Assembly (NCBI GenBank): GCA_003427395.1
Contig: BFEA01000032.1
Coordinates: forward strand, 1,720,931 to 1,775,518
Reading direction: 5' to 3'
Length of the DNA stretch: 54,588 nucleotides
Source: Chara braunii
Taxonomy: Eukaryota; Streptophyta; Charophyceae; Charales; Characeae
Shown: positions 43,096 through 54,176 of the stretch, piece by piece
Layout: each line of letters opens with the position of its first letter
How positions within the stretch are numbered: position 1 is the first letter of the stretch
The notes under the pieces: generated by a model
What the model saw: the letters and a program-made list of their open reading frames with translations, nothing else
What the model was told of the DNA's origin: nothing
The model's database searches: none
Translations under genes and position numbers: made by a program

Positions 43096-44040
43096 GCATA
43101 GGTCAGGGCACCTGAACTTACAGAGCGCGCCCAACTTAGCCAGGCCCAAAGTCAGAATACCCAAACTTATAGAGCGTTCTGACTTGGCCAGGTATACACG
43201 AACAGAGGGCACAACTACTTCTCTCTTCTTTAGGCGTATGACTAGATCACTCCAGTCGCACTGATCTGTTTAAATAGCCAATTTATATATACCTTTCTGA
43301 ACTTAGTCTTCAAAGGGGACGTAAGGCTGAGCCGCTCAACTTAGAACATTGCTCAGCCTGTCCAGGTTTACCTTCAGTTATATCTCTTAGTTATACTCTC
43401 TTCAGTTGTGATAAGCCATAATCGGGCTACCTAAACTTATAGAGCCGTTCGACTAGCCTGTTCTTAATAACATAGTAATATAGTATAGCCAAGTTATATC
43501 CATTGGGTTCCAACATTTGTAAGGCATTGGGTCAGGCTACCTAAACTTATAGAGCGGTCTGATCCTCAGCCAGGTTTGTTTCTCTCTGATCCAATCTGTG
43601 CGAGGCAATGGGATAGGCTACCTAAACTTATAGAGCGGTCAGTCCCCTGCCAGAATTATTCCCTCAGAACAAAACAGGAGAAGGGTTGAACCACCTAAGC
43701 TTATAGAGCGGTTCAGGCCTCCTTTTTCAGAACCAAAGAAACTGAGAGAACCCCAAATAAAACAAGGCAACCCAAGGTACCTAAACTTATAGAGCGCCTT
43801 GGGTCCCTGAAAATCACCTGCAGTCAAACCCTCACAAGTCAGAGCAGCCAGGACACCTAAACTTATGGAGCGTTATGACCCTCTATGCAATTCACAACAC
43901 TAGGTCTCCCCAAACTTATGGGGACATCCTAGCCCTCAGAGCTTCAAGCTACCTAAACTTATAGACCGGTCTGAGGCTCCATGCAATCCAAAAATAAACA
44001 AAGCGCTGAGCTTCCCCAATATTAAGGGGACCTCCCAGCC
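43096..44040 (+). ncRNA. array of ~12 stem-loops with conserved loop and covarying stems
   Basis: A loop word close to TACCTAAACTTATAGAGCG recurs about every 75-115 bp (near 43110, 43158, 43428, 43538, 43618, 43692, 43778, 43854, 43950, with variants at 43333, 43909 and 44012). Each copy is flanked by different but complementary arms: AAGTCAGAA/TTCTGACTT, GGCTGAGC/GCTCAGCC, GGGTCAGGC/GTCTGATCC, ACCCAAGG/CCTTGGGT, GAGCTTCAAGC/GTCTGAGGCTC, CTAGG..CCCC/GGGG..CCTAG. An outer GGC/GCC pairing is seen in several. Opposed G-T pairs are commoner than A-C (about 11 to 3 in my hand alignment), which favours a + strand RNA. One copy (43854) pairs poorly. Family unknown to me. Confidence 0.6.
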
Positions 44041-45760
44041 TTAGTGACCCAGCCAGTCTGCACACAATACTACCTTTCTCCCAACCTTCCCCCAGATGCA
44101 ACCCATTTCATTCACAATATGCTTTCAGGCAATCAACAACCGAAACTGAGGTTGCACATATGTTCTTTTACTTCAATCTGGCTTATGTCCTGAAAGTCAA
44201 ACTCAGAACCAAGTACAGGATCCACACAATACACTCTCAAACATAGAGAGACGTATAGGTAGGGGTTATAATTGGGTCTATAGAGGGAGTCAAGGGTTTA
44301 CCACTCAGTTCCCTGCCTTTAGGACTCCGCCTGAGCCCCGACAGAGCTCCCGCAATCGGTGGGGCAACCTTCCACAAAGGCCTTAGCGCGGATTACGGGC
44401 CACACGCCCACCTGCCGCCTTCCTCTCAGAGCCAAAGGACCAGACTTTAGAGTAAGAAGGGCAGGATAAGAAGGAGTAAGACTCTCAGTTAGAAGGGCAG
44501 CTCAGACTCGCACGAGAGGGCCTTCAAGTCTTCAGCGCCTGAGGGCCCCGCAATGATGGCTGGAGAGTAACAGCTTGGCCCAGTCTCGAAGTCCGACGGT
44601 CGAAACTAAGCACCTAACACCCTCCTAACCGCAGTACCGGCCTCCCTACCCGTAAGGTCTGGTCACCGCACCTGGTCTCAGCACCCCTTCCCAATTCAAT
44701 TGCTGCCGCAAACTGCCTTCAGTCGTCACCAGTGGTACGCAGCAATAGCTAGCAACGGCAGCCCCTCCCTTTCCCCACGCAGTCCAGTCACCCCCCCCAC
44801 ATCACATCTTTGCCTCCTTTGACACGGCCCAACGGTCTTCTGACGATAAGTGTCTCGCAGAAGCGCGAAGGTCTCCCCGGTGACTTCGAAACTGCCCCCT
44901 TCCTCACGCCGGCGGACAGGGAACTCCGATGTCGGGGCGAGCCAGGTACCGACCACCGAGCAAGTTCCCCAACTTCGCGCCCGCGTACGCGCAGTTCCTT
45001 CCGACCAAATACGCCAAATCGACTGAATCTTTCGTCGATACGCGGCCACGTACATCCCTGCTTACTAACTTCGAGCCCCCTCCTCTTTACTGACTCCTTT
45101 TCCACTATTCTAATGTTAAATCTAACTCTACCCTGCAGTTCGCCCGGGCAAGGAACCCCCAGATCGATCCTTACCTCGTCCAATTCCGTAAGGAAATGGG
45201 GGAGATACTCTTCCTTCGCCCCCCTCCGTATCTGCTCCCGCCATCACTTCGCACAGCCCCTCACATTAGTACTACCCAAACTAACACTTTACTACTAATC
45301 CTGATACCGTCATCACACTTGCCTACCTAAAAAACGTCAGAAACGAGACTTTATTCACTCGCGTTTGTAGAGGAATCGGCGCGCAATCACCTTCCGCACC
45401 TTCACTCCGCCATATCCCCGACGCACCAGTTTCTGTACTAACTACTAAACTACTGACTTTCTTCTTAATCCGGCCTCACAGACATACTTGCCTTGGCTAA
45501 AACCCCTCAAGTGGAACTTCCACCACCCATCTTCGTCGAGGAATGGGCGCAAGCCACCCTTTCTCTCATTGCTACGCCCTCCCCCTTCTTCGCATGTATC
45601 TGGCGCGACTTCGCGCCTTTATCCATTCTCCTTCACCTTGCCTTGCTCCCCTCTCATCTTTCTCCCCGTGTTGAAGTCAACCCGAATCATGCTCTATAGC
45701 GTGGACACCACGGAAGCCAGGCCAGGAAAGACCAAAACAGCAGCAAGCAACGAGGGGGCC
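44041..45760. other. unassigned sequence
   Basis: C-rich on the + strand. Open frames such as 44810-45298 show no domain I recognise. I see no repeat or RNA gene that I can support. Confidence 0.4.
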
Positions 45761-45846
45761 GCTCACAATTTATGCGTGTCGGCCTTGCGCAGGGACCGCG
45801 CTAATCTTCTCTGCATCGTCCCAGTTTCAATGGATGCCCTAAGGAC
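45761..45846 (-). pseudogene. U6: U6 snRNA-derived sequence, copy 1
   Basis: The minus strand reads CCTTAGGGCATCCATTGAAA, then GGGACGATGCAGAGAAGATT, then AGCGCGGTCCCTGCGCAAGG, then CCGACACGCATAAATTGTGAG. This follows plant U6 from the 5' stem through the ACAGAGA region to the 3' part. The ACAGAGA box is GCAGAGA here and the AGC triad is kept. There is no terminal T-run, and no upstream element or TATA was seen. It is a decayed copy. Confidence 0.85.
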
Positions 45847-45904
45847 TTCGACAGGGGTGATGCCTCGCGGTGCTACACAAGATCGCCCAACCCTTCCACG
45901 CTGG

Positions 45905-45959
45905 CGCTGTGCAGGTCTACTCTGTATCATCCCGAATCCAACGGATGCCCCCGGAGGAC
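45905..45959 (-). pseudogene. U6: U6 snRNA-derived fragment, copy 2
   Basis: The minus strand GTCCTCCGGGGGCATCCG ... GGGATGATACAGAGTAGACC matches the U6 5' stem-loop and the intact ACAGAGA box. It then degrades where the AGC triad and 3' part should be. Same orientation as copy 1, 109 bp away by the GGATGCC marker. Confidence 0.7.
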
Positions 45960-46051
45960 TTATCTGCGATAGCGCCCTTCGGCGCTTCTTCTTACCTCTC
46001 CTTTCGCACGCGCCTTCCTTGATTCCCGTCCGGGTTCACCCCCGGACTTTC

Positions 46052-46124
46052 GCAGCTGACCCGTGCGCCGTGGCCACACAAATCTTCCCAGCATCCTTCC
46101 TGTTTCGACGGATGCCTCATAAGA
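46052..46124 (-). pseudogene. U6: U6 snRNA-derived fragment, copy 3
   Basis: The minus strand GAGGCATCCGTCGAAACAGG, AGGATGCTGGGAAGATTTGT, GTGGCCACGGCGCACGGGTC follows U6 in order from the 5' stem to the GGATGAC region, with many substitutions. It is in the same orientation, 168 bp from copy 2 by the GGATGCC marker. Confidence 0.65.
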
Positions 46125-48199
46125 CCAGGCCGGGGTTAACTCCTTACACAGACACCTGAGGCCACACAACCCACGCAGCCTCCTTTTAACACGTATCCGG
46201 CCCGGCCTGCGACCGGGTCCATTCCCGGCCTCGTGCTCACTGCTCTTGTACTGCGACTATACGGATCCCTCGATCCGATTTTACCGGCGCCCCAAAAAAA
46301 TCTCCATCGGCAGGGGTCTCCCAGCGCCTCCAAAGGCCATTCGGCCTTCTTCTCTTACTCTTTGGGCGCGCACCTAACTCGACTCACGTCCCGGTTCTTC
46401 TGTCCGCCCTTACCCCCGTTCTTCGCCCAGATCCGTCCTCGACACCCTTCTCTGTCCCTTCTCCTCTCCGTACCTCCCCTCTATATCGCTAATCCCGCGG
46501 ATCCTGCCTATGAAGATCCGATCTCTTGGGGGCACCGGAGAACTTCGTCGCGTTAGCGCTTCCGAGTTTTCACACACCCTCACGCCACCACTTCACCCAG
46601 GGCGAGTGTCCTGGCCGCCTCTTGCCTTCATTCCCAGCCCAGCGTCGGCCCGCCCCTTAGCCGTTCGTGGGTGTATTTTTCCGCTGCTCCGCCCCCCTAT
46701 ACGGGTGTGAGAGAGAACTAATAATAATAACAAAATTCCGAAGTAACATAAATTATTCACAAATAGGCGTATAGCACCCCACAACACGTACGACACTCGA
46801 GCGGGGACCCCGGCCCCCATAACTTGTAAAAAGGCGAAGGGGATAGTCCCATAGGCCCATTAACCCCTCAAGCCTCACCGCCGCGCTCCTCCGTTCCTTT
46901 CCGCATGCCGTTGGCCTCGATCCCTCTGTCCGCTGCACACCAGTCCGCCGCCGTAACCAATAGGGCTAAGCCCAAGCCTGTGACTGGCAGGCGCGACTCC
47001 CCATATAAAGTGGCGCCGCGTGGCGTTTCGAGCCAGGATACCACCCGGCCGCCCTTTCGGCCCGCACTTGTGCCCGCGACCCTTAAGCATCCGTGTCGGT
47101 GTGAGGAAACCCGGGGAGGGGTCGCCCACTGTTCGCTGAAGCCAAGGGCAACAACGCCTGTCACTCGCTGCGCCCGCTTTCGAGGTCCTCAGCGATCAGT
47201 AGGGGGTCGGGGTTTGCGTTGCCTGTCACGCTCCCCCTATCTGTACAAAACTTAGACTTCCCGTACGGTTGACAGGTGATGTTAAAATCCAAATATAAAT
47301 AAATTTCCGTGTATTAATTTGTCGATCAGCGATCAAGCCTCAACTTGTTCATACAGACTTCCCAGGAATAAATTGCAGTACAAGGCGAGACAATACCATA
47401 CTTCAGAAAGAGAAACTAGGTGTTTTTGGGTTTTACCTCAGCAAATGCCAACAGACACACCCTTCAGATTGCCAGTGCATTTCTAGTTGTCCCGAGTGGC
47501 TAGTTCTTCACTCGCAGTCTGCCCTTAGGGCTTCTGTTCCAAAGTTAGATGGCGGGGGTGGATGTGATACTGTTGGTAAAACCCTCAAGCCGACAACCCC
47601 AATCACAAAATTCAAAAATTTGCAGTGTACTTGTATCGACAAGGGCGACATCAAATCATCAGCCCTAGAGGATGGTCATAATCAATCCTAGTTGCCATGT
47701 TGTTTCGAGGCATTTTACAAGCTTTTTTTTTTTGGAAATTGATGACCGAATAAATTGAAGCACACCCAGTAAGTGGGTAAGGTCAAGGACAAGTTAGGTG
47801 ACGTTTCCTTCCATCCTCACCAGGCCAATAGATACCATTAGCATATACTTCCCATCTCACACCCTCTCGGACCTTCAGTCCATTCTCTTCCTCCCCATGC
47901 AGTTCCTGTCTCTCACTTTCAGTCTTTCTGTTTATTCTCGTCTTCCCCGTTCGTCCTCTGATTCTTACCGATCAAGGAACCTCACTTGAGGAGCAGCCAT
48001 GGGCTTACCCCCGAGTTCAGGTTTGGGAGGGGCATGAGTGTCAATTACGAGCTTTGTTTTTGGCTACACTGACATACTGGTTCGCGATTACCATCAGCGA
48101 TCGCCAGTTTGCCAGCGTCTAAACTCAACTCTTGTAAGAGTAATCGAACCGTCAGGCAGTTCGGGTTGAGTTTATCACCAATCCCACTTGAATCTCAGC
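46125..48199. other. unassigned sequence
   Basis: No protein domain or RNA gene is recognised. Short open frames on both strands look random. A T10 run lies near 47724. Confidence 0.4.
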
Positions 48200-48650
48200 G
48201 GTACTGAAGTGCTCAATGTTCTGTATGTTGACTTATCTGGACGACTGTCGTATTTGAGAAACTGCACGTTCGTGCCAGCGTTTTGATAAACAACTTTGTT
48301 AGTGTATCGGTTTCTTCTCCCAACTGAAACTTTTGTAGATCAGCGGATGTGTTCCCTTGATGAACCATAGGTCAGTTGAATTATAGTGCACCAGAGGATG
48401 ACTTCTCAATGCTCGTTGATTCAGCAGTCACTTACGTTTTAGTTGCTTGATGGTGCGCTCTGGATACTTGTGGGTTCAACAGTCACTTGAATTGTAGTGG
48501 GACAGCAGGTGTGTTTTCAATGGTTGTGGAACCTGCAGTCGCTTGAATTTTAGTAGAGCAGAAAATGAATTCTCTGTCTTTATTGAACCGGCATTCTCTT
48601 GAATTTTTCCGGGTCAGGGGAAGTGTCCTCTTGATGATTATCGGACCAGT
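48200..48650 (+). repeat. degenerate ~55-bp tandem repeat
   Basis: A word close to GTCACTTGAATTGTAGTGG followed by GCAGGTGTGTTTTCAATGG and TTGTGGAACC recurs at 48371, 48426, 48483, 48538 and 48593. More diverged units can be traced to about 48200. Confidence 0.7.
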
Positions 48651-49949
48651 TCTCTTTGCTTGCCCTAACTTTCCCAAGCACCGAGCAGGTCTTCACCCCT
48701 CATACTTCAACTGTTCCCTCACACACTCACCCCTCGTTAATTAGATCAAGAGGGATGGCTGCACTCTGCTGCCGTCTTCCCTCAACAGGCGTAAAGCCTT
48801 AGATAGGGGTCACTCAGAGTGCTCACCCAGCGAGCCCGCTCTCTCCCTTGTTGCTCCGGTCATTCCTCACTCGCGTGTCTTAGCTCGCCCCTTCTCTCCC
48901 CTCTCTCTCTTTCTCGCGCCGTCTCTTAGCTTTCCGGCCTAATGGCTGGTCACCCAGACATTGACAATCTGTGAAAGGACACTCTATGCACCTCAAAGAT
49001 TCAGGCTGCGTTGAGCTTGCCGTTTGTCAGACATATCATCTCGTCAATCTTCTGAGTAATGGCTGTAATCTTTATTTATGATTTAATTACTTCCGACCAG
49101 TTCGAACAGGCAACTGTAAAGGGTCGTCGACATATCATTTTCGCTTCGAAACAAAGCGGGTAGGCAGAATCCGAACGCGACTGAAGCCGGGATGCTTCCC
49201 ACAAGATGTGAAGGGCCATGTTTACCTTGTAGAAAGTACACTATTTTACCGAATTGTGTATGCGGCGCTAGCTGGTCTGGCGGTCGGCGTTGCTGAACTC
49301 CGATGAACCTGACATTAGCCAGTGGTCACTCCCCCTTTGAGAAGAGTGAGTGCCTTCGGATTCTCTCGCTGATACACTCATACACACTCTCTGGACCTCT
49401 CTACTCACACTCAGTCTCGCTCTCTCTCAATCAGACTTTGTCCTTCCTCTCTGTCTGTCTGTCTCTCTCTCTCTCTCTCGTACCTCCTAAGAGCGAAGGG
49501 GTATGGAAGTGTTTCAACTTCTCAGTTACGCTCACCTGGGGTTAGAGGCAGCGCTGATCGGGTACAGTCTCCCCTCCGCTCAAGCGGGCTTCTCGCCCGA
49601 TTGCCCTTGAGCAGCGCAGCGTTCCGCCGCTCCTTGCACGAGGCTCCTCTCGTCTTTCCCCTCCTCTCCTTGATGACTTCCGTAACCGCTTCCCCACCGT
49701 CGTGGCGAGGGCGAGGGACACCTTGCACGACTTTCCTAATCCCCCCCTCTGTCCACTGTCCCTGCCTGCATACGTACTGTGACGCGAGCTGGGTACACCG
49801 TGCATACCTCCCCTGCTCTCTAGTCCCCTTTCCCTTTATGGTTTTCCCGCACAGCTGAACGTGGTCCTTCCTCCTCCCAGGTCCAATCCGTAGGCCTTCG
49901 TAGGCTGAAGGTAAAAGCAGGGCCAAGCCCAGCGCTGGTGGAATGGAAC
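48651..49949. other. unassigned, with CT-rich microsatellite
   Basis: A CT-rich stretch including TCTG/TC repeats lies at 49440-49480. The rest, including the 143-codon minus frame 49522-49953, has no recognisable motif. Confidence 0.4.
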
Positions 49950-50600
49950 CCATATACAGTCTCAGCGGAACCTGCCACTGAAACCTGCTGTAAAAATAAA
50001 GCCAGATACTTCCGTATGGCAGGTACTCATACCAAACCTGTCACTTTTGTGCTCCAAAGCCAACCACGGTACTTAAAAGCAATTGTATTATGCCAGTTAC
50101 CAACACAAAAGTCGAACTGCGGTCCAGCTGTTGCTCCCAACACCCAGTTACCATGCTTGTTCCGTGTCTGTCCCGGATCAGAATGTCGGGCCGAACCAGA
50201 AATAGCCTCTTGACAATTCTGAGCTGTCAACACTGAACTGAGAATAAATCACTGCGAACCTGAAAGTGATGTAGTGATGTGTATCATACCGATGCCGGAT
50301 ACCGTAGAAAACTGAAAAACCAGGGTAGTANCGAACCTATTCCGGACCTGAAGCAAACTGCNGCCAAGGTTCCAAACCTGGAAAAACTGTCGTAGTGGCC
50401 CCGGNCCTGAGAATAAATCACCGNAGCTGTCCCGAACCTGAAAATAAGTCACCTTAGTGAAACAGCTGTCACCGGGCCTATACCGTACCTGAAGCACGTC
50501 AGACACCGTAGGACCTAGCCACCCCGTATCAACCCTCGTATCCGTACCGCACCAAACGCCATAGTCGACCCAAGGCACCTGTCCATGCGACCCCCGCTCT
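49950..50600. repeat. degenerate AACCTG/AATAAATCACC repeat cluster with ambiguous bases
   Basis: GAACCTG or CGAACCTGAA-type words and GAATAAATCACYG/AATAAGTCACC recur irregularly from 49970 to 50560. Four of the window's isolated N bases fall here (50332, 50362, 50405, 50424), which suggests consensus conflict among repeat copies. One more isolated N is at 51116. Confidence 0.55.
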
Positions 50601-51462
50601 CAGAACATCCCAACTGCGATAAGATTAGTAATCAATCAAACCAGCGAAAACGACGCAGGGAGCCTCGGTCATCGGCAGTAGTGAAAACTGATAAAATTCG
50701 GGGAAAATGCTCAATCCGGGGTCAGGGCTGATGGCGGGTGACCAAAGCGAAATTAGCCCAATCTCCCAATAGTCATGGGTTCCCGTCCCTTTTATCGTTT
50801 TTAATAATTCTCCCCTTCCTTAATTCTGTTGTCGGAAATAGTAAATTAATCGTAAGTTCCATAAACTTCAATCCTGGGAAAGTTTAAATAAATGACCGAA
50901 TTCTTTGTGTTTCTTTTGTCTTTTACGATTTTTTTTTTTTTTAATGTTTTTAATTTAATTGTCGGGAAAATAAAATAACAAAGGTATTCCCCCTAGAATT
51001 AAATGCTGTGAAAAAATGAAGAAATTAGGGGATATTATATCTTTTCCTTCTCGCCTACTGGTCCTAACCCCTCTTTCCACCTTTAATTATGGTGCTAAAA
51101 TAGACAAAAATTTGANGCCCCATTTCGCCCCGGTCGTATGCTGCAAAAACGTTGCGGCGAGGTCAACTCCCTTGATGCCTCTCCGCGGCAGGTCAATCCC
51201 GGTCTAACCCTCGGAACGGTCGGAAATGGCAGTCCCTAGACATGCCGAGTCCGGTCACCCATCTCGCCATCTTTGAAGGTTACTCATAAAGCTCAGTGCG
51301 CCCAAAATGAGGGGTGCCCTGAGTTCCCCTAATTTTTGTTGCCTGGTCATACGAGACTTCCATCAAAACACGGATTTGCCCCTGAGCCTAAGTCGCAAAA
51401 CTGCGGATCTCAGGCGGCGCACTCCCTGTGGCCTCCTGACACCGGTCCACCACTTCGCGTCG
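50601..51462. other. unassigned sequence
   Basis: AT-rich around 50780-51020, with T-runs near 50930, then mixed composition. No gene recognised. Confidence 0.4.
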
Positions 51463-51783
51463 TGGCCCTCTCGCGTGCCTATCGGCACGCCAGTCCTACC
51501 GTCGGTCGCACGTGCCAACCAAGAACGGACTTTCATTCCCTAACCAATCTCGTAACCTGGTACGGGTCGGTCGGCTACCCCGGCCGCCCACTCAATCAGA
51601 AAAATCACACGTGCGCCAAAAAAATCGCGCGCCCACATACTCCCTACTGGGACAAGGCAGACATTTGCCCGTGCGCGGACGACCCTCACATTTTCCGCAC
51701 GGGCACTCAAAATCCGGGTTAACCGAGCCTTTCTGTCGCTTGCAAAAACCAGGGCGGATACCCTTGTAAGGGTATTCCCGCCG
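51463..51783 (+). repeat. dispersed ~320-bp repeat, second copy
   Basis: Same orientation and about 95 percent identical by eye to 27250-27573, from CTCTCGCGTGCCTA to GGTATTC-CGCCGAC. The flanks differ on both sides, apart from a weak CGGTCC match just upstream that echoes the LTR edge. Probably an LTR portion. Confidence 0.85.
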
Positions 51784-53290
51784 ACATCGCTGTAAGACGG
51801 AAGGACGTCAGGAGCACCGAGGAAAGACGTGGGACGGGGCTGTACCGGCATGACAAAGTGTCGGGGACCACGCGGGACCAGGGGACGGCGTGGTGCCGAC
51901 AGGGCAGAGTACCAAGAACCGCGTGAGACCGAGGGAAAGGACGCAGTGTAGGCGGGCCGAAGTGTCGGGGACCGCGTGGGCCTAGATAAAATGTTGGCAC
52001 TAGCGGAACCACTAGCAGGACGGGTATCGACAGTATAAAGTGTCGGGAGCCGTCGACGGGGGCTGAAGGTCGGAGCAATCGGCAGAATAATCGACAAGGA
52101 GCCCAAGGAGGAGGGTGCGCGAGAGCGGGTTGTCAACCGGAATGCGCCGGGAAAATAGGGGGGGAACTAGGAACAATAAGAGAAAGAGGAGAAGTCGGGT
52201 GCTGATGAAAGTTGCCAACGGAACGGAGAAGACGGGCGTGAGACGATAAAGACGGAGGGTACCTGGAGCGACCCAGGGGGATCATGGATCAGACGCAACG
52301 ACAACAAAAATAAAATAGCCTGACGCCTGGTGGACGGGAGCGCTCGGGCCAGGAGTCCGGATGACAATAATGAGTGTCGCCGCGACAAGCGCCGACGGGA
52401 GGTGCCAAGGGGAAAAAGAGGAGGGAACAGTAGTAATGAGGAGGCCGACCGGCGGTCCGGGTTATTCGGGACCAGCCAGGTCGAGAGCAACGAACCGGGC
52501 AAGTTCCGAGGGCTCCACGTGGAGAAAAGGCTGGCCGGGGAAAATCGGAGAAAGGGGGTTTCAAACGGGAAGCGGCGACAGCAAAAAGGAGCTTCCTTGA
52601 ACCTTGGGGGTACCACTGCTGCAGTCCGAGGTGTGACAGCGATATGCCGGCTGCAAAATCAGACCTTGGGTAGGGTCCCACAGCTAGAAAGAGGAGACAT
52701 AGCTGTTAAACACTAGTCCCAACAGAGATAAAAGAGGGAGGAGAGGAAAAGGGGAGAAAAAGGGGGAGAATGAGACAAAGGAGGATGATTGGGTGGAGGA
52801 AAAACTGCCGCCAGGTTGGGACTGCAGCGGTAGGGACTGGCAGGTCTCAATAATGACCTCATCCCTCCTAGATCCTAGGCGGGCAGTCCGGATTGCAGAA
52901 GATAAGGTCCTTGGGGCATTATCTCTGCAATATCTGAATTTAAGCAGCAAAAATAAGGAAAAATGCTAATGTGATTTGGTCGGCTCATTTTTGGGCCTTA
53001 GATCTGATATCTGATCTTACGGAGGAGGAGATCTAGCTATTTTTTGTGGGCTGACACAAAACGGCTAGCTCCGGAATGAGTTGGCAGCAAAATGGAGGGA
53101 AAACGAAAAGAGGAACAAGACAAAACTGCGAATTTGGCGCAAGGTCTGGGCCAGGTACATCAAAAAAATTGAAAGTGGGGGTAAAAGACTCAAATTTGAA
53201 GCAAGGGGGGCTTGGGAGTAGCTCGGAATGACGAAAGTCATGGATCTCAGCCAAATCCAAGGATGAGATTTGTGCCGCCACTTGGGAAAA
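51784..53290. other. GC-rich then mixed sequence, probably decayed element interior
   Basis: GTGTCGGGGACCGCGTGGG-like words recur near 51860, 51965 and 52030. Downstream the + strand is purine-rich and Lys/Arg/Glu-rich in translation, but no domain is identifiable. TTGGGAAAA just before 53291 could be a weak polypurine tract. Confidence 0.4.
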
Positions 53291-53616
53291 TGTAACGGCC
53301 TGCTCACAAGAGGCCTAGACTAAAATATAAAAAAAAAAAACGAAAAACGGGCCTTTAGGACCTCAAATTTTGGTAAAGGCTGCATTTTGGGGTAGTGGTA
53401 CCCAAAAGGCAGCACTTTTTGAGGAGAAAAGAGGCCGGGGTAGGCCAAGGGGTAGTCCGAGAGGATACCAGCCTCACGGACTGCATGTACTTGGCCAAAA
53501 TGAGGCCCAGGTACCCCCGAGGAGACCAAAACCGGAATTTTGGCCTTTGGGGTACCTCGCTCCACCTAGAGGCACTTGGAGGGGCCTAAAGGTTGGGCGG
53601 TGCACCTGTTTCAGCC

Positions 53617-53623
53617 TATATAA
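53617..53623 (+). promoter_or_regulatory. TATA box (TATATAA)
   Basis: GCCTATATAAGC in a GC-balanced context, with TCTCATTTGAGC about 28 bp downstream as a possible start region. It is positioned as expected for the U3/R boundary of the LTR starting at 53291. Confidence 0.5.
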
Positions 53624-54176
53624 GCTAGAGGTGCAGGCTGCAACTCTCATTTGAGCATGAGAGGTGCCCATGATGCCCAAATGAGTCCAGGAAAGAGTCC
53701 AAGTGAGAGAGAAGCAAGGGAGTGAGGGTCGGAGCTAGCCTGAAGCCTGACTATGGTGGTAAGGTTGATAAAGCAGACCTAGAGGCTAGGAGGGAGCAAG
53801 GAGAGTGGTCCGCCATAGCCCTCATGTGGTGAAGTAGGAGGAAAGGCTGAAAGGGGTCCCCATAGTCCTTCTAGAGGGAAGGACTCCACAGCCTTAGAGG
53901 TAGGAGTCCGCCATAGCTAGAGGAGAGGTGTGAGAGAAGGAGAGGATTTGGGGAGGTGGGAGAGCTATGCTCAGGGAGATAGAACCAAGCCTAGAAGACC
54001 ATTGACAAAAAAACCAGTGTGAGGTGAGTGAAAGAGGACGAAGTTTCTCCCTTCCCTCCTTCGTTTTCTTCTTCTTCTTCTTCTTCTTTTTTCTCTCTTT
54101 CCTCCTTTTCTCTTTCTCGTTCTTTTACCTCTCTTCCTCCCCTTCTTCTTCTCCCCCTTCCTCATCTTCTTCCTCC

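Noticed and set aside
44540-44665. Possible 5S rRNA similarity (AGTCCGACGGTCGAAACTAAGCACC)
   Set aside because: Only short, gapped word matches; internal control region and helix pairing are not recoverable.
44810-45298. 162-codon + strand ORF as a host gene
   Set aside because: No recognisable domain, random-looking composition, and an overlapping antisense ORF of similar length. Not supportable from sequence alone.
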